A stretch of DNA of 64,000 nt. It comes from Gymnopus androsaceus JB14 (Eukaryota; Basidiomycota; Agaricomycetes; Agaricales; Omphalotaceae). Position numbers and translations under genes: made by a program. A model generated the notes under the pieces. It was not told the DNA's origin. It searched no databases and saw only the letters and a list, made by a program, of their open reading frames with translations. The stretch lies in NCBI GenBank assembly GCA_009733575.1, contig ML769579.1, positions 54,993-118,992 on the forward strand, in the 5' to 3' direction. Below are positions 33,119 to 44,935 of the stretch, piece after piece; positions within the stretch are counted from its first letter, which is position 1; each line of letters starts with the position of its first letter.

Positions 33119-34625
33119 ATGATTTTCGTTCCTAGTAAGTAATACCTCGCCTGCTCAAGCTACTACTTATTCCATGCATAGGAGTAGACCAGGCGGAAAT
33201 GGGGAAGAGTGCTATCCCACTCTTATACGTGTGGATCTCCTTCAATCTCCTCGCCGTCATTCTACTCCTTATCCTTGTTTTGACGTTTCTGTTATCGAAA
33301 CGAGTAACGAAACGCCATCCGTCACTCATTAATGTCTGCATGACTTGGGTTCTTTCTGGAATCTACTCTTTGTTGCTGTGCGTAATCTTGGTTCTAGGGG
33401 GCAGGAACGGCTGATTGATGATAGTGCAGGTTTTTTGGCGGGAGAGCAAAGCCGACGGACCCACAGCCTAGGTATGATTCCTCCTCCATCGTGCGGAGTC
33501 CGTCCTTTCACGCGATTACAGTTCTTCGCTATGCATTGCACAAACCTCATTACTCTATGGCATTTTACCCATGTAAGGACAAGTCCATATCGCCCCCTGG
33601 CAATAACTGAAGATGCGCATGATGCAGGTGGTCTGTTGCAATATTCATCTTGATGTACTTTATCCTCGGTATCGTCAGTGGGAATGGACGCAACTTTGGA
33701 AGAGGCAAAATGTTTGTGGTGCGTATCGAGATAGGTTTATTGTCAATTGATCTTGCTCAAAACTCGTATATATAGATGCTCGGGGCCCCGTATCTCACTC
33801 AGTTTTGCTTTTCCTTAGCCGCTCTGGTGGTGCGTATGTTTTCTATAGGTGATGGGCAAGATACTTGACCTCCTCCCAGTTATCCTTGAAGCATCCTAGC
33901 AAGGTTAATAGAGAACACAGATTCTTTTACTGCGCCCTCCATTACGATCCTCTTTCCAACGCCATGTCCATATTCACCTTCATTGTCTGCCTTGGAATCA
34001 CCCTGCTTGAATGTATGTTTTTGGATACTAATCGTACGCCGTCAACTAATGCATCCGTTCTATTACACAGTTCAACTAGCGATGTGCTTGTATCGCAACT
34101 GGCGTATGCGAGGCAGAGCTGGTCAGTCAACGGGTATCGATTTGCAACTTCTTTTGCGAGTTTTTGCATTCGGTGTATTCATCTTCCTCGGGATGTTGTA
34201 AGTAGTACTTTATCAACCGTCACTTCCTTTTCGCTCATGATATTTCTAGTGTCGATGTTGTTTCAATGTTCAGCCAGCGCAGTTTAGCACCGGATATGTA
34301 TTTTGCTTTTGCCGGCCTAGTTACTTTTCTGGTGTTCGCGTCGCAATCGGTACTTGCCAATGATTTCCTTCCTCCCGAATTTATCATTGATCAGACTTCC
34401 CTACAGGACGTACTCCGTGCTTGGTGCTTTTGGCGAAAAGACGATCCGATACATGTTTCTCCAGCAGATACATCTCGTGGATCTGGCTGGACAAATCTTG
34501 ACCTTGGATCTGAAAAACCGAACAACGCTCCAAGCGATTTTTCTGCTTCACTCCCTTCTCCAGTCCCTGCACAGCTCGCAGCACACGTTCATGATTTACA
34601 TGGGCGTGAGCTTGCTACCCCGTAG
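33119..34625 (+). CDS. Multi-pass (7-TM-type) membrane protein
   Basis: Integral membrane protein of a type expanded in Agaricomycetes; function unknown, receptor-like topology possible. ATG at 33119 in a GGCCACCATG context. The first exon MIFVP joins VDQAEMGKSAIPLLYVW. Hydrophobic segments in order: ISFNLLAVILLLILVLTF; VCMTWVLSGIYSLLL; SLCIAQTSLLYGILPM; WSVAIFILMYFILGIV; MLGAPYLTQFCFSLAALV; MSIFTFIVCLGITLLEF; LLRVFAFGVFIFLGM; MYFAFAGLVTFLVFASQ. The C-terminal tail after DVLRAWCFW is hydrophilic, Ser/Pro-rich and ends LHGRELATP. About eight small introns. No G-protein-coupled receptor signature such as DRY could be named. No frame break detected. Confidence 0.78.
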
Positions 34626-35495
34626 CTCCAGCTCCTTTGATTTTTGATGTTCACAGCTGAGGATCACCACACCGTTTGTCTCTCGCTATTCTTGCCATCT
34701 TCCTTGCCTTGCTTGCCCAAACATCCAATCCTTGTATTCTGTACATCTGTCTTGTCTTTTTCTTGGTGATAGACAATCCCTATGTAAAGGTTCATCCGAG
34801 TACTTTTTTGTAGACGAATCCGGTATTTTGTGTCCGACCTGTATGTGCTACCTCCTCGCGCCGTCGTATGATGATTGATACTGTATCTGATGAAAATTGC
34901 CAGTGCTGGTTCTGGACTGATGCCGATCTCTCTTTTCATCGCTGCTCCCGTCATTGCAAGACTGTGCTCACCCGGGCTGAGTACCCTGTTCTGCCTTTAG
35001 TAAATCTGACAGTGGTCTATAGCGAAGATGTGCTGATTTATGAAAGGTGCATAGATAGATAGATTAAAGTCTACCCGAAAGCCACAGTCCAGAATTACAG
35101 AAAAACGATCGTAACCAACGGAGGATTCCGACTGGTTTCTCTAAAAATCTTCGAACAGCTTCAAGAGATTCCTTGATCCCCGTCATAGGTCATTATTCTG
35201 GATACTGAACTTTGAGTCCCAACCTGTCCCGACGCGTATTTTTCCAGCACACATTACCGAATCTTCGTCTTTGGTTACATGTCGAAATACTGCCATTCGA
35301 CGGAAGCAGTTGGTAGATACAGGCTTGATACATGCTAATTATACAATGTCTGGCAAAGGCTAGTTTCAGAAATACAATGACGAGTATGGAGTGCAACATA
35401 CATGAAGCAAAGATATACTCTATAATCAGTGAGCATGAATGACGAGGTAGTAAATGCAAGATGAGGACCCAAGGAGCGGGGAAGATATGTTTTAT
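34626..35495. other. Intergenic region
   Basis: About 870 bases downstream of the 7-TM gene and downstream of the next, convergent gene. Open frames here are short and lack domains. No tRNA or repeat identified. Confidence 0.35.
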
Positions 35496-36257
35496 TCATG
35501 CTCCCGGTGCTCGATACCTCATCGCTTCCAGAGAAGTAATCCGTTCATCCCCGGTGGATATTGAATCCAGGACCAGCTGCACGGCGTATGTGATGATGAT
35601 GGTGATAGACCACCATGCAATAGTCCACCATGAGCGCCTGAGAAATAGACAAATAGAAGGAGCGACCAGGGCCAACGTATATGAAAGTGTTGGGGAGAGT
35701 GTATACGACCTCAAATCAACATGGTCATCTATTCTAATTCCCACTCGCAGCAAGATGTTGCAAACTGAGGTAGGATCGAGTAGAAGCACCAGATTGGCAT
35801 GAAGAACCAGGGAGACGAGAGTGAACGGCCTGGGAAGTGGAATGGGGTCATCGTTATTTGAGGGATCTTGTGGAAATATATGGTCAGTGGGGTTGACAAA
35901 GTAGATGAGATGCCTGGCAAGTTCAGTTGTTATTATAAACCGAGATTTTGGGAGGATGACAATGGTTACGAACAGTATCGCACATAGAAGAACGAGAAGT
36001 TGCATCATCAGTATTCCCTGTTATACCCCAATAGTTAGTGTCAAGAGTTTTGTTTCTGATTCAGAGGGATTACCTGCTGATTAGATTTCGTATTTTCATG
36101 TCGGAGAGCTTCGAGCAGCTCCTCTTGCTCTGAAGAGGAAGAGATTAGTAACAAATGCTGAAGGGAAAACAGGTAAGATACCTTGGTCATCTAAGATAGT
36201 CGTGTCATCTTCAGATTCTTCTTTCAGTTTAAATGGCACTCGACGACGAAGATCCAT
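35496..36257 (-). CDS. Predicted membrane protein of unknown function
   Basis: ATG at 36257. Exon 1 encodes MDLRRRVPFKLKEESEDDTT and ILDDQ; exon 2 EQEELLEALRHENTKSNQQ; exon 3, after an intron, GILMMQLLVLLCAILFVTIVI and onward to the stop at 35496. The order is a basic start, an acidic amphipathic helix, then three or four hydrophobic segments (MQLLVLLCAILFVTIVI; FTLVSLVLHANLVLLL; LSYTLALVAPSICLFL; AWWSITIIITYAVQLVL) and the tail DERITSLEAMRYRAPGA. Family unrecognised. It shares a 113-bp divergent promoter with the small basic protein at 36371. A truncated duplicate of its 5' part and promoter lies at 46085-46545. Confidence 0.7.
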
Positions 36258-36370
36258 AAAGACTCGAGCTAGCAAAACGACGTGGTGCAGGTAGAAGCGT
36301 GAATTCGAAGCGCCACGCGAGGGAATTGGGCGAGCGGCTATTTTCGAGCGGCTCTTTCGGTTTACTTGAC

Positions 36371-36661
36371 ATGCCCCGATTCATACGCTCAATTCTTCTT
36401 AATACTCGTCGAACTTCACGGTCTGCCCTGAACTCATTGTCTAAAAAGTTTCTCGACTGGAGAGTCTCGCGCGATCCCCCTCCCGACATCCACCTCCTAT
36501 ACTTCTCAAACCAAAAGCTGAACTATTACAGCTATAAACCACCAGCAGGCTTCACGCCTGAAGAGATTCTGCGATTCCCTGGGGCGAAGAGACGTCTACG
36601 GACAGTGAAGAGGGTGAAGGAGTTTATCGAGTCCGGAGTAGACTCCCATGCTCGAGCTTGA
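36371..36661 (+). CDS. Small basic protein, possibly mitochondrial
   Basis: Single-exon frame of 96 residues from MPRFIRSILLNTRRTSRSAL to SGVDSHARA. The first 25 residues are basic, rich in Arg and Ser with no acidic residue, like a mitochondrial presequence. The middle has LDWRVSRDPPPDIHLLYFSN and NYYSYKPPAGFTPEEILRFP; the end is Arg/Lys-rich (GAKRRLRTVKRVKEFIE). That composition suits a mitochondrial ribosomal or assembly protein, but I do not recognise the family. It is divergent from the membrane-protein gene at 35496-36257. Support is composition, a good start position and absence of introns or stops. Confidence 0.55.
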   Translation: MPRFIRSILLNTRRTSRSALNSLSKKFLDWRVSRDPPPDIHLLYFSNQKLNYYSYKPPAGFTPEEILRFPGAKRRLRTVKRVKEFIESGVDSHARA

Positions 36662-37378
36662 AGATATCACTTATGTTGGAAGACTTCGGAGGTAGAAGAG
36701 TAGGCAAAGAATCATGTCCTTGAAATCATATATATTATCCCACCACTCCTATCTTCCTCTACTTGTAAGTCGAGTGTGGAAGAACGCGGAGAAACTGCCC
36801 GAAACAAAGTGGTCTAATGAAGACTATCGGTTGTAGCCGAAGTGATATGTACCTTTGTCAAAGTAACTTGTGCTCATCGGTCTTTTTTTTTCCCTTAGGT
36901 TCAGTACGATTCAAGAAATTCAAAGGTCGGCTCATGCAGCTTTGTCACTGAGAAACCCACTAATCGTTTTCTGAGCCAGAGGGCCATGAACAAGGCTGCT
37001 GCTCTCTTGCAGGTCTGTCTTACTTGTTCCTTCCCTTTACTAAAGATTTGATGCGCAAATTTATGGCTGTCCTGTTACGGGACCTTGGGCTAGCGTCAGA
37101 GAGCTGGGACATGAAGAGTAGACGGCTGGCAATACATGTCATTTTCGAGAAATCTGTGGTGCTTTCGTTGCCTTCGTCATTGACAGAAACTGACTTTCTT
37201 TTTGAGATAGTTTACCAGAGAGATCATATTCCTTTTACTATTATTCGGAAGAATGTCCGAAGCGGACGCACAAGTAATTCAATGAAAAGGAGTATAAGTA
37301 GAAGTATAGTAGCTATGATTGAACAAATGACAGATAACCACAAAACGAGAACCACTATCTGAAAGCTTGAGGAATTAC
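36662..37378. other. Intergenic region
   Basis: About 717 bases. The open frame at 37024-37362 (+) and its antisense have no domain and probably lie downstream of the minus-strand kinase-like gene. Nothing else identified. Confidence 0.35.
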
Positions 37379-39715
37379 CTATACACCTATTCTCTTGGCC
37401 ATTTCTAAATCGTGTGCTTGCTCTATCCCAACACCAGCAGCCACTCCTTCTGGCCATCGGATGTCCTTACAGTTAATACTGGAAGGGTAGGTAACTTTCC
37501 CAATTGCTCCACCCCAGTCAAAATCCACCAGAAATATTATAGGGAGGCTAGCATTGGCAGATGATCTCCTGACAAGGACATTGACATTGCGCACATCACC
37601 ATGCACAAAGCCTTCACCATGCAGGTTCTTCACAACCTTGTGGATATCCTCCTGGACGCTTTTCTGGGTTCGAATGTCCAGTTGGTCTGCAGAGACATAC
37701 GTGGCAGATACGTCTTCCATGATCACCATGTACCACCCATAGAAATAATTGACGGCAAGTAGCATTGGAGCGATGCCAGCATTACAAGCGGTTCGATGAG
37801 CATCTTCGGAATAGCGGCGGGTAAACTTGACGAGAACACGCTTGGAACCTTCCTTCATATACGCACGGTAAATTCGTTTTGTTCCCATGAACTTCCGGCG
37901 CTCTCCCTCCCAGTGCTCATACACAAAATCATGCTTCTTGCCGTCAATTTCGTAGAAGGTTGCGGAACGGGAAGTCCACATTAGAACGGGATGTCTTGAA
38001 AAGCTGGTTCGAATAGTAGTCAAACAGCTTACTAAGTGCTATGCGTAGCGAGTAAACTAATCGCTGTCCAGCAGCAATAGTTTCGGTGTTTGTAGAATGT
38101 ATATTCAGGGGAATAGAAACCAACGTTTCAACATTGGGTGAACCTGCGAAGGCCGCTGCTGAAACAGCGAGCTGTGGACCTAAAGTAGATGATAAGTATG
38201 ATGATGAGTGCAGGCTATTCAGATACGCACCAATGAGAGTGAGAAGGATAGCGGGAAAGTTGATTTCGGTCTGATGTTCCTTTGGGATCGTTTCGAGACA
38301 AAGTCGAATCTGCTCTAGCCAGTAATGGAATGCTTCCACCAGCGCCTCTTTACCACCGGTTCCACTTTCATTTTTCACCTCTTCGGCATAATACAGAAAT
38401 TGGTGCAAACGCTTCATAAATTCTGAATCTTGACCATCTACAGGCTCAACCGACGCGCGAAGATCTCCATCGGTTCTGTGCGGGCCGATGTCGCCACAAG
38501 AAAGTGCTTTTAGTGGTACAAGTTGGCGGAGAATACGGATTAGCTCGGCTTTGCGTTCATCCTCTACTTTGAAAACGCGTGTCAAAAAAGCTCTGAGTTC
38601 ACGAAAGATGAGGATGTCTTGAGTTTCTGGAACAGAGTTATGAAGATTATATTGAAATTCGCAGAGAATTGGGTCCATGAGCGTTGCAGGAAGAGGTTTG
38701 TCAGCGGTGACTGGCCTTCCGCAATAAACGAAACGTTCCTTCTTTTCTTGCGCGACGCGGAAATTCTCAACCGCAGCTTCCGATGAAGGAGCTCGTGGTG
38801 GATTTCGACGCAAGAAGGCGATCCTTTGCTCAACGTAGGGCAGTTCTGGTAAATCATCCTCAACTTCATCGTCACCATCATCAACCATTTGAAGCTTGAT
38901 GAGACGAGTAGCAGGAAAATTAGATATCATTTCGCACCTGGTGCAGTCACAATCAACTGGACGTCCTTATCAGCACTTACGCCCCATGGGTACAGCCCGA
39001 GAAACTTGGTTTCCTCATCCTTCGCGTCCAGCCGGTCGAGATCGAGCGACCAAATTGTTTGTTGATCATAAGCAGTGGCAATCGCGGGGGGCTAATAAGA
39101 ATGCGTTAGTATGGATATCGAACGTATATCAAACAAAACCTAGGGGCACTTTGTAAAATACAGCATTACGAATCCCGAGAATTCGAGCGATATCTTTCAA
39201 AAGACCAGTCTGAAGAGGAATGTCGCTAGTCGAGACCAACTCGATGATCTCGCGGTCTGTGCGATATACCCAAAGATGTTTTTGCATATAAGTCGCTATT
39301 CAGATAAAAAAGCTCTTAGCTAAAAGATGAAACAATGCAAATGGGCTGCCTGTAACGATCAAGTGTAAATCATCAGCACTATGGGTTTGCTCGGGAAATA
39401 GCTGCTCCAATTTTGTGCTCCGTTGAACAAGAGAAAAACGGTCGGATGGCTGCTGGCTTAGTGTCCGTTGGAACGCGGGACGATCCGATACAGCCTCTGG
39501 AAAGGTGATAAGGCCGGGTGGTACCTAAACGAAGTTATTGGAGACGACGATTATCTTGTCATGAATTCACGCACATGATAAAGCATGTTAATTTCATGCG
39601 GTTTCAAATTATAAGATGTTTGTAGGTATCCCAAAATGTCACGACGAGTCCATGAAGGCTTGAGATCCACTTCAAATGTGCCCGAGATGGCCAAGACATA
39701 TATGTTTACCCACAT
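37379..39715 (-). CDS. Crinkler-like protein with C-terminal kinase-like domain
   Basis: Start taken at 39715 (MWVNIYVLAISGTFEVDL); an in-frame ATG at 39769 would add 18 residues. The N-terminal ubiquitin-fold-like header (SWTRRDILGYLQTSYNL...LLYHVPPG, later QRSTKLEQLFPEQTH and DDLHLIVT) resembles Crinkler (CRN/CR) headers. Next come LWVYRTDREIIELVSTSDIP, WSLDLDRLDAKDEETKFLG and a helical middle region (PYVEQRIAFLRRNPPRAPS, ILIFRELRAFLTRVF). The C-terminal domain is kinase-like: VLVKFTRRYSEDAH (Lys), MVIMEDVS hinge, FVHGDVRNVNVLV loop, FLVDFDWGG in place of DFG. A one-base insertion near 37960-37975 separates middle and kinase frames. The kinase end overlaps nothing else. CR proteins of free-living fungi are thought to act in conflict between organisms; that role is inference. 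Confidence 0.6.
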
Positions 39716-39835
39716 GGTGGAGGTTGACGAAGAAGGAGGATTGTCACGTTGATATGACTCATGATGCATGGGCGCTTGAATACAGTGTTACAGTGTAAAT
39801 TATACAGTATCCATCTTGTATAAGTATCCTCCAGC

Positions 39836-40960
39836 CCTATTACTAGGCGCCACCCATTTGAGCTCATCGTCGGAGACTACTTATCGATGTCAAAAGGAAA
39901 GGGCGGTTACCACACCATTGGTCTATACATGGATACGTGCGCGCAGCACACGGTATGGGGATTCTAACTCAAAACTCATGGAACGGCGAAAACAACTCTC
40001 TCAAGCCTTAACCATACAGTATCTTCCACGAATTCATCCCGGCCGAAACGTTCATGTCGAACCAAGGTTCACACTTTAAAAACAAGGCCGTCGCTCAGTT
40101 TTGCGAATCAAAAGGTGTCAAACACCAAGTAACACCGGCCTACTCACCTTGGGACAGCGGTCTGGTTGAGGGGACTAACAAGCTGCTGTTGCAGTCTTGA
40201 AACGGTTAACCGGACGTACGGAAGGACTCGGACGAGTGCAACGGATTCATTTGAAAACTACTATGTTTCTCAATGGGACCGCGCCGGTTTACCTACCTAC
40301 CTACCTACCAGAGACATCCCAATCACTCGAGGAGGCTATCTCAATCCTAAATAATCAATTTCTACCGGCTCTCAAGTTTTCGCCAAAAGAAACTCTTCTT
40401 GGCCTGGTCGTGAACGCGAATCGAACGAGTTCGGAAGAGGTAGCGTCAGTTGTAAAAGATAGAGAGGTCTTGATGCATATGCTGTATGCCGCACAGCAGC
40501 GTTTGGACGGTTACGAGGAGGCGGTAGTCCACGCGCAGAAAAGAAAGTCGTTGTTTGATAAAAAGGCGATGGCAAGTAGGGAAGAATTGGTGGAGTTTCA
40601 AAAGGGAGATTTAGGTTCTATATCTAAATATAGCAAGCTTGCTTGCGAGAGTCTGCCTACGGGAGACAAGATTTAGTTCATATCGGTTCAACAAGATGGA
40701 CAACACTCACTCTACGGCAGTGAAGCTGGCGATTCGCTAGTCACGAGGGTTGCGGAGAAGCTGAAGAATTCCTACGAGCTGGTATGGCGGGACGGAGAGT
40801 CGAGGGCGGACCTTTCCACGCGCGCCGCATTCAGGATTTCAAAGCCAATCCCGGTACAAAGTCGTGGGAAGAGCAGAGGGAGGTTGAAAGGTTGAGAAGC
40901 AAGAGAAGAGACCGAGGAGTCGGTTGAGGCTGGACGTTGAGGACACCATTTCTTAGATGG
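39836..40960 (+). mobile_element. Ty3/Gypsy retrotransposon remnant: integrase core and C-terminus
   Basis: Degenerate integrase reading in several frames: RHPFELIVGDYLSM with the first catalytic Asp, GKGGYHTIGLYMDT, then FHEFIPAETFMSNQGSHFKN where the second catalytic Asp is replaced by Asn, and AYSPWDSGLVEGTNKLLLQS with the catalytic Glu. Further on are NNQFLPALKFSPKETLLGLV and MLYAAQQRLDGYEEAV, then the tail GPFHARRIQDF near 40807-40840. Multiple frameshifts and stops make it inactive. No gag, protease or RT and no LTR pair were recognised nearby. It lies immediately 5' of the Crinkler-like gene. Confidence 0.85.
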
Positions 40961-41429
40961 TAGGCGCTCAGGACCGGTGTTTGTATAGTTACTAATAATA
41001 GTTAGTCTTGGACCTTTTGATGGGAGTACTACATCAGTCAGGAAGGAAGGTAGAAGTCCGAGTACTACCATTCCAATACGTACAGTACATACTCCTGGAT
41101 AACCGTAAAGGTTACCCGTTTTAGAACATGTAAATTTCACCTGAATTTCTCCCAAATAGGTGCAATCGACTTTGAATACATAGATCTACTCTATTTGGGC
41201 TAGTCATCACCTAATCAGGAAGTAAGCGCCATGAGCGTCTATTGGATGGACAACGCTACTCAACGTTAACCAACATGTTTTGAGTTGTACAAGTCATGGA
41301 AGCATACTGCAGTGCTTATCTCTCATCTACTCACTACTACCGCACCATGAAGCTGCCAGTGGGCTATACCTAGGTGTATAGTATGTTGACCGGGATGCTT
41401 CGAGTTGCTTCGATGGCGAAATTTTCGCC

Positions 41430-42260
41430 GCTCAAAAAGAACACCGTGGGAACTTATTTCCAAACATCCAAAGATTTTCGGTGCTACACAAGTGCAACAT
41501 TCGAAACGGCAAATCCTCCTCTAGCTGGCATCTGTTTCCATTGGGCGTGCCATTTGGCCAAGGCCCTCTCCTTCGAGATTCGGCGTGCGTGCGTATAGGT
41601 GTGGAATGTTGGTGCCCACAGCTCCCCTGCTTCTTTCGCCAACCCGTCTGCCCTCTCGTTTCCTCCCTTCCTGTCCGGGACACCAAGAGATCTCGACTGT
41701 ATGGACGGGGTCAGCTTCGAGAAGGGACTCGATTCATCGTTGGAATCGCTGTGCGTATGCAATGGTTTTTGGTCGTAGATGGTGGTAATCGCTGACAAGT
41801 TATCTGCAAATAAGTGTAGGCGTTTGATTTCTTTGTGCTGTTCTACATAGCTGACGGCTTTCGCAGCTCCATGTGCTAAGCCCACCATCTCGGCATTGTA
41901 TACCTCTGTCGTCGATCCCATCCCTCCTAGTACCAACAAAGCCGAATCCAGTCATCCGCCTTCCCTCTTTCTTCTGCTGTAATCCATCGGAGTAGAGGAG
42001 GAGGTGGGAATCTGAGCAGTGATAAAGGTGAGATTCGGTGATTGCTCCTTTGTAGCTTCCTCCTTCTCCTGCCCTAGAGTGCCGCTGACCTTTAGCCTTC
42101 CATTCCAGTTCCTTTCTGTGAGTGGCTGGATCGTTTCGCCTTCCTGTGGACTATAGGTTAGTAATCGTATTCTTTCCAATGTATTTCGCTTAGCTGGGCG
42201 CTTTTTCGAATTAGTTTTGTAGGAGGGTAGTGGGACTGTCAGTATCGGTTCTTCGCCATC
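41430..42260 (-). mobile_element. LINE-type (Tad-like) retroelement remnant: RNase H region
   Basis: The minus-strand frame 41939-41484 reads VYNAEMVGLAHGAAKAV (second acidic residue of RNase H), LFADNLSAITTIYD (Asp), a short linker, GNERADGLAKEAGE (final Asp) and HTYTHARRISKERALAKWHA, the order seen in RNase H-like domains of fungal LINEs. Upstream, frames to about 42260 resemble the RT-RNase H linker (ERIRLLTYSPQEGETIQPL). Frames are interrupted and no complete reverse transcriptase is present, so it is a 3' fragment of a dead element. Confidence 0.7.
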
Positions 42261-43849
42261 CCTCCATTACGATGGAGTACTGGGTTACGTTTCCGAGTCG
42301 GTGCAGTCGGTCGGTGTACCTGGGTCGAGAGAGATATTGCGGGTTGGGATGGATGCGTCGATCTCGTATTCTTCCCATGTGACAAGCATGGTGTATCGCA
42401 TCTTCAGTTCGACACTCAGAATCACAGCACCTTCATTTCATTCATTAACTACGCCACAGAACTGATTGCTCGTTACTCAGATTTTGAGTGCCTCCGTTTT
42501 CGAACACTGTCAACTCACCCTCAAACAAAAGATGGAATTGGGTCCCAAGGTGCGTTACAATGTGCCTCCTTTCTTTTATTTCCTTGCACTGCACGATTCT
42601 CCGACTGCTCCTCGGACTTGTCGGAGGCAGGTGCTAGATGCTACGTCTGAAAGCATTCAATGTTCATAGCTTACCATTCATAGCTTAATATTCCATTGAT
42701 TCAGACCTGCATGCTAACAAGCCTTGTTCAGCACCATTCCACGCGTATGCATCTGTGTTACCATTTTAATTCCTTTGCCGCTATCTACTCTTTCTGCCCA
42801 TATTGCGCAGCCGTCAATCAGATCCCGAATTCGGGTTTTGGGGGATTATCTGTCTCGAATTCTTCCTCTTTCCACATAAACCTTCGACATTTGATTCCAT
42901 TCGAGGTTTGACAATTAATCTGAATTCTAGTTACACTCCCTTCTGCATCGGTAGCGGAAATGAAAGGCTTGACAGCTGTTTAAAAAAACCTAGGCCACAA
43001 CGACAGCTGATGGCCCCGCCGAAGCTGGGCGCTTTATCAATCCAGGATCCAGGACAACGAGGAAGTTGGAACGTTTGACGGCAGAGAATAAGCAGGGGAG
43101 GGCTTGTTTAGCCTTTACATGCGTTAGAATGAAGTAACCACGTAGTCCGTCGGGCGAAGGTTTCTCTTAGGGGTTCTGAATAGATTTTTTCAAGTGAGTA
43201 CTCTTGAAGATTTGGTCCGATAGGAGGTATCAGTTAAATTTAAGATAAAACGAAAACTTGAAACTCGTGGGAGGCGCGGTGGACTTTTTTGGACATTCAC
43301 CTGCACCTCCTTAGTTGCGCGGTCACTGTTTGTCATTTTTCCTTTGGCAATGAACTGAATAAATATCAGAATGTTTTAGCGAAATGAATAATCGATATAA
43401 TGAACGGTTACCAATTACCTGAACGGACTAATTCTGTCCAACGGACGCGTCTCCGACAAAACGAAAAAGTATTTCTAGGAACAACTCGAGCTCTGGTTTC
43501 CTCCAAGTGTCCCAGATAAATCCTCGACGGCGGAGATGAGGCTGGTATTCTGAAGGAATACTCATCTTAACAAAGCGTTTAGTGATGGAAGAAAATTCGG
43601 TACTCAACAATTGGCGTCTGTCATTTCTCCGTTCAGTCCTCCATTATGGGCTTGAGTGATTCTCTGCGCTTTCTTGCTCAAGCTTTCTTACTCACTCCGA
43701 GCTTGGAGGTATATTCGGTCCCTGTACATGCCCATATGGTATCGTCGAAGGTCTTGTGGCCCGATTCGATAGTAAAGCTGTGGCTGCCCGGCGCTAGTAT
43801 TCTGCAGGAATCCGCGCCCGCGCTAATTATATATATTCCAGCGACGCAC
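42261..43849. other. Gene-poor stretch in the element-rich zone
   Basis: About 1.6 kb with only short open frames on both strands and no recognised domain, RNA gene or repeat. It lies between a dead LINE and duplicated segment 2 and probably consists of decayed sequence. Confidence 0.3.
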
Positions 43850-44527
43850 CTCCATGCCCGCATTAACTGAAGTCTGTCTTATCCTCCTGCATGCAAGAGA
43901 ACATCTACACCTATATTCGCGTTTCCTCCCTGCTAGCCATTGTCGTTCTGGATGGATCTAAACCCTTCATGAAACCCTTCGTCACACCCATAGCCAATGC
44001 TGCTCTGATTGTGTACATTCCTTCATCAGTCGGCGTGTCTTTATGGCTACTACATCGCCCGATGCTAGGGCAGGGTGCAATGCTACCATCCTCGAACATG
44101 AATGCCACCCGAGCTAGAGGGCAATTAGGAACACTTCTCGCGTTCGTGCATGCTTGGTTGATGTTGAGTCGATTCTTGGGTGGTCAGTGCAATTCCTTCA
44201 TGTGTTGAGTCCTTCTTTCACCAACATATGCACTCATTTTAGTCATCTCCTCGAGTGCATTGTCCAATCCAAACTCTGCCACTACTGCATCGCAATGGGC
44301 TCCCGTGGGGCTACCATTCACGCTGATATCCGTCGTTATATTTGGAAAATGTCTTTTGGTCTTGGGGATCCACGAGGAGAATTGGGGATACTTTCTCCGA
44401 CCATATCAGATGATCCTATTCTGCCTCGAAAAAGGCGTTTACATCTTGCAAACCGTTTTCGACATGCTTACTGCTGGTCAAGTTGCAGTTGAGATTTTTC
44501 GAAGACAACGGGGAAACGCTGGTTGAG
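43850..44527 (+). repeat. Duplicated segment, copy 2
   Basis: Matches 27370-28025 in the same orientation, from a shared ACGCACCTCCATG-like start to the common stop after NAG. The 3' frame reads SNPNSATTASQWAPVGLPF, a hydrophobic segment, LQTVFDMLTAGQVAVE. Relative to copy 1 it carries an in-frame 21-base insertion (around 44425-44446) and lacks six bases near 44243. Multiple-of-three indels in this part suggest past or present coding constraint. The 5' parts upstream differ between copies, so the duplicated unit is bounded. Confidence 0.6.
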
Positions 44528-44935
44528 AAGGTAAGTGCCATCGTTATTGAACACCCTTCATAGTAGTAATCAGACAACCTGCGGAAATTCCTGTTTGCAG
44601 CGCAGAAGATGCTCTGTCAATGAGGAAAGCGCGATTCCTTCATAGAAGAGCTAGAAGGGAAAGATAAGAGGAACTAATGGAATGATGACAACAACGACGC
44701 CTAGGAATCATATTGCACCTACATCCGTTTCTCGTGTATGAATGAAAGTATATTAGTGTAATTGTATTTGAAGATAAATAGTATTAAAAATATGTACATA
44801 CAAACTTCCTTTCTCCAATGAATCTCAATTTTCCAGCTGCATAGGTCTCCTCCCTCGGAAGTTTCCAAAACGATGATCTTGATTAATGCAGAATGCGCAC
44901 ACATTAGACGCTCCCTTTTTGCTTTTCAGGGCCAT

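Noticed and set aside
37024..37362. 112-codon + strand frame
   Set aside because: No recognisable domain; antisense shows a hydrophobic chance frame; lies just beyond the kinase-like gene's stop.
37379..38023. Kinase-like piece as a separate truncated gene overlapping its neighbour
   Set aside because: A single base change joins it smoothly to the upstream helical region, as in other proteins of this layout, so one gene is more likely.
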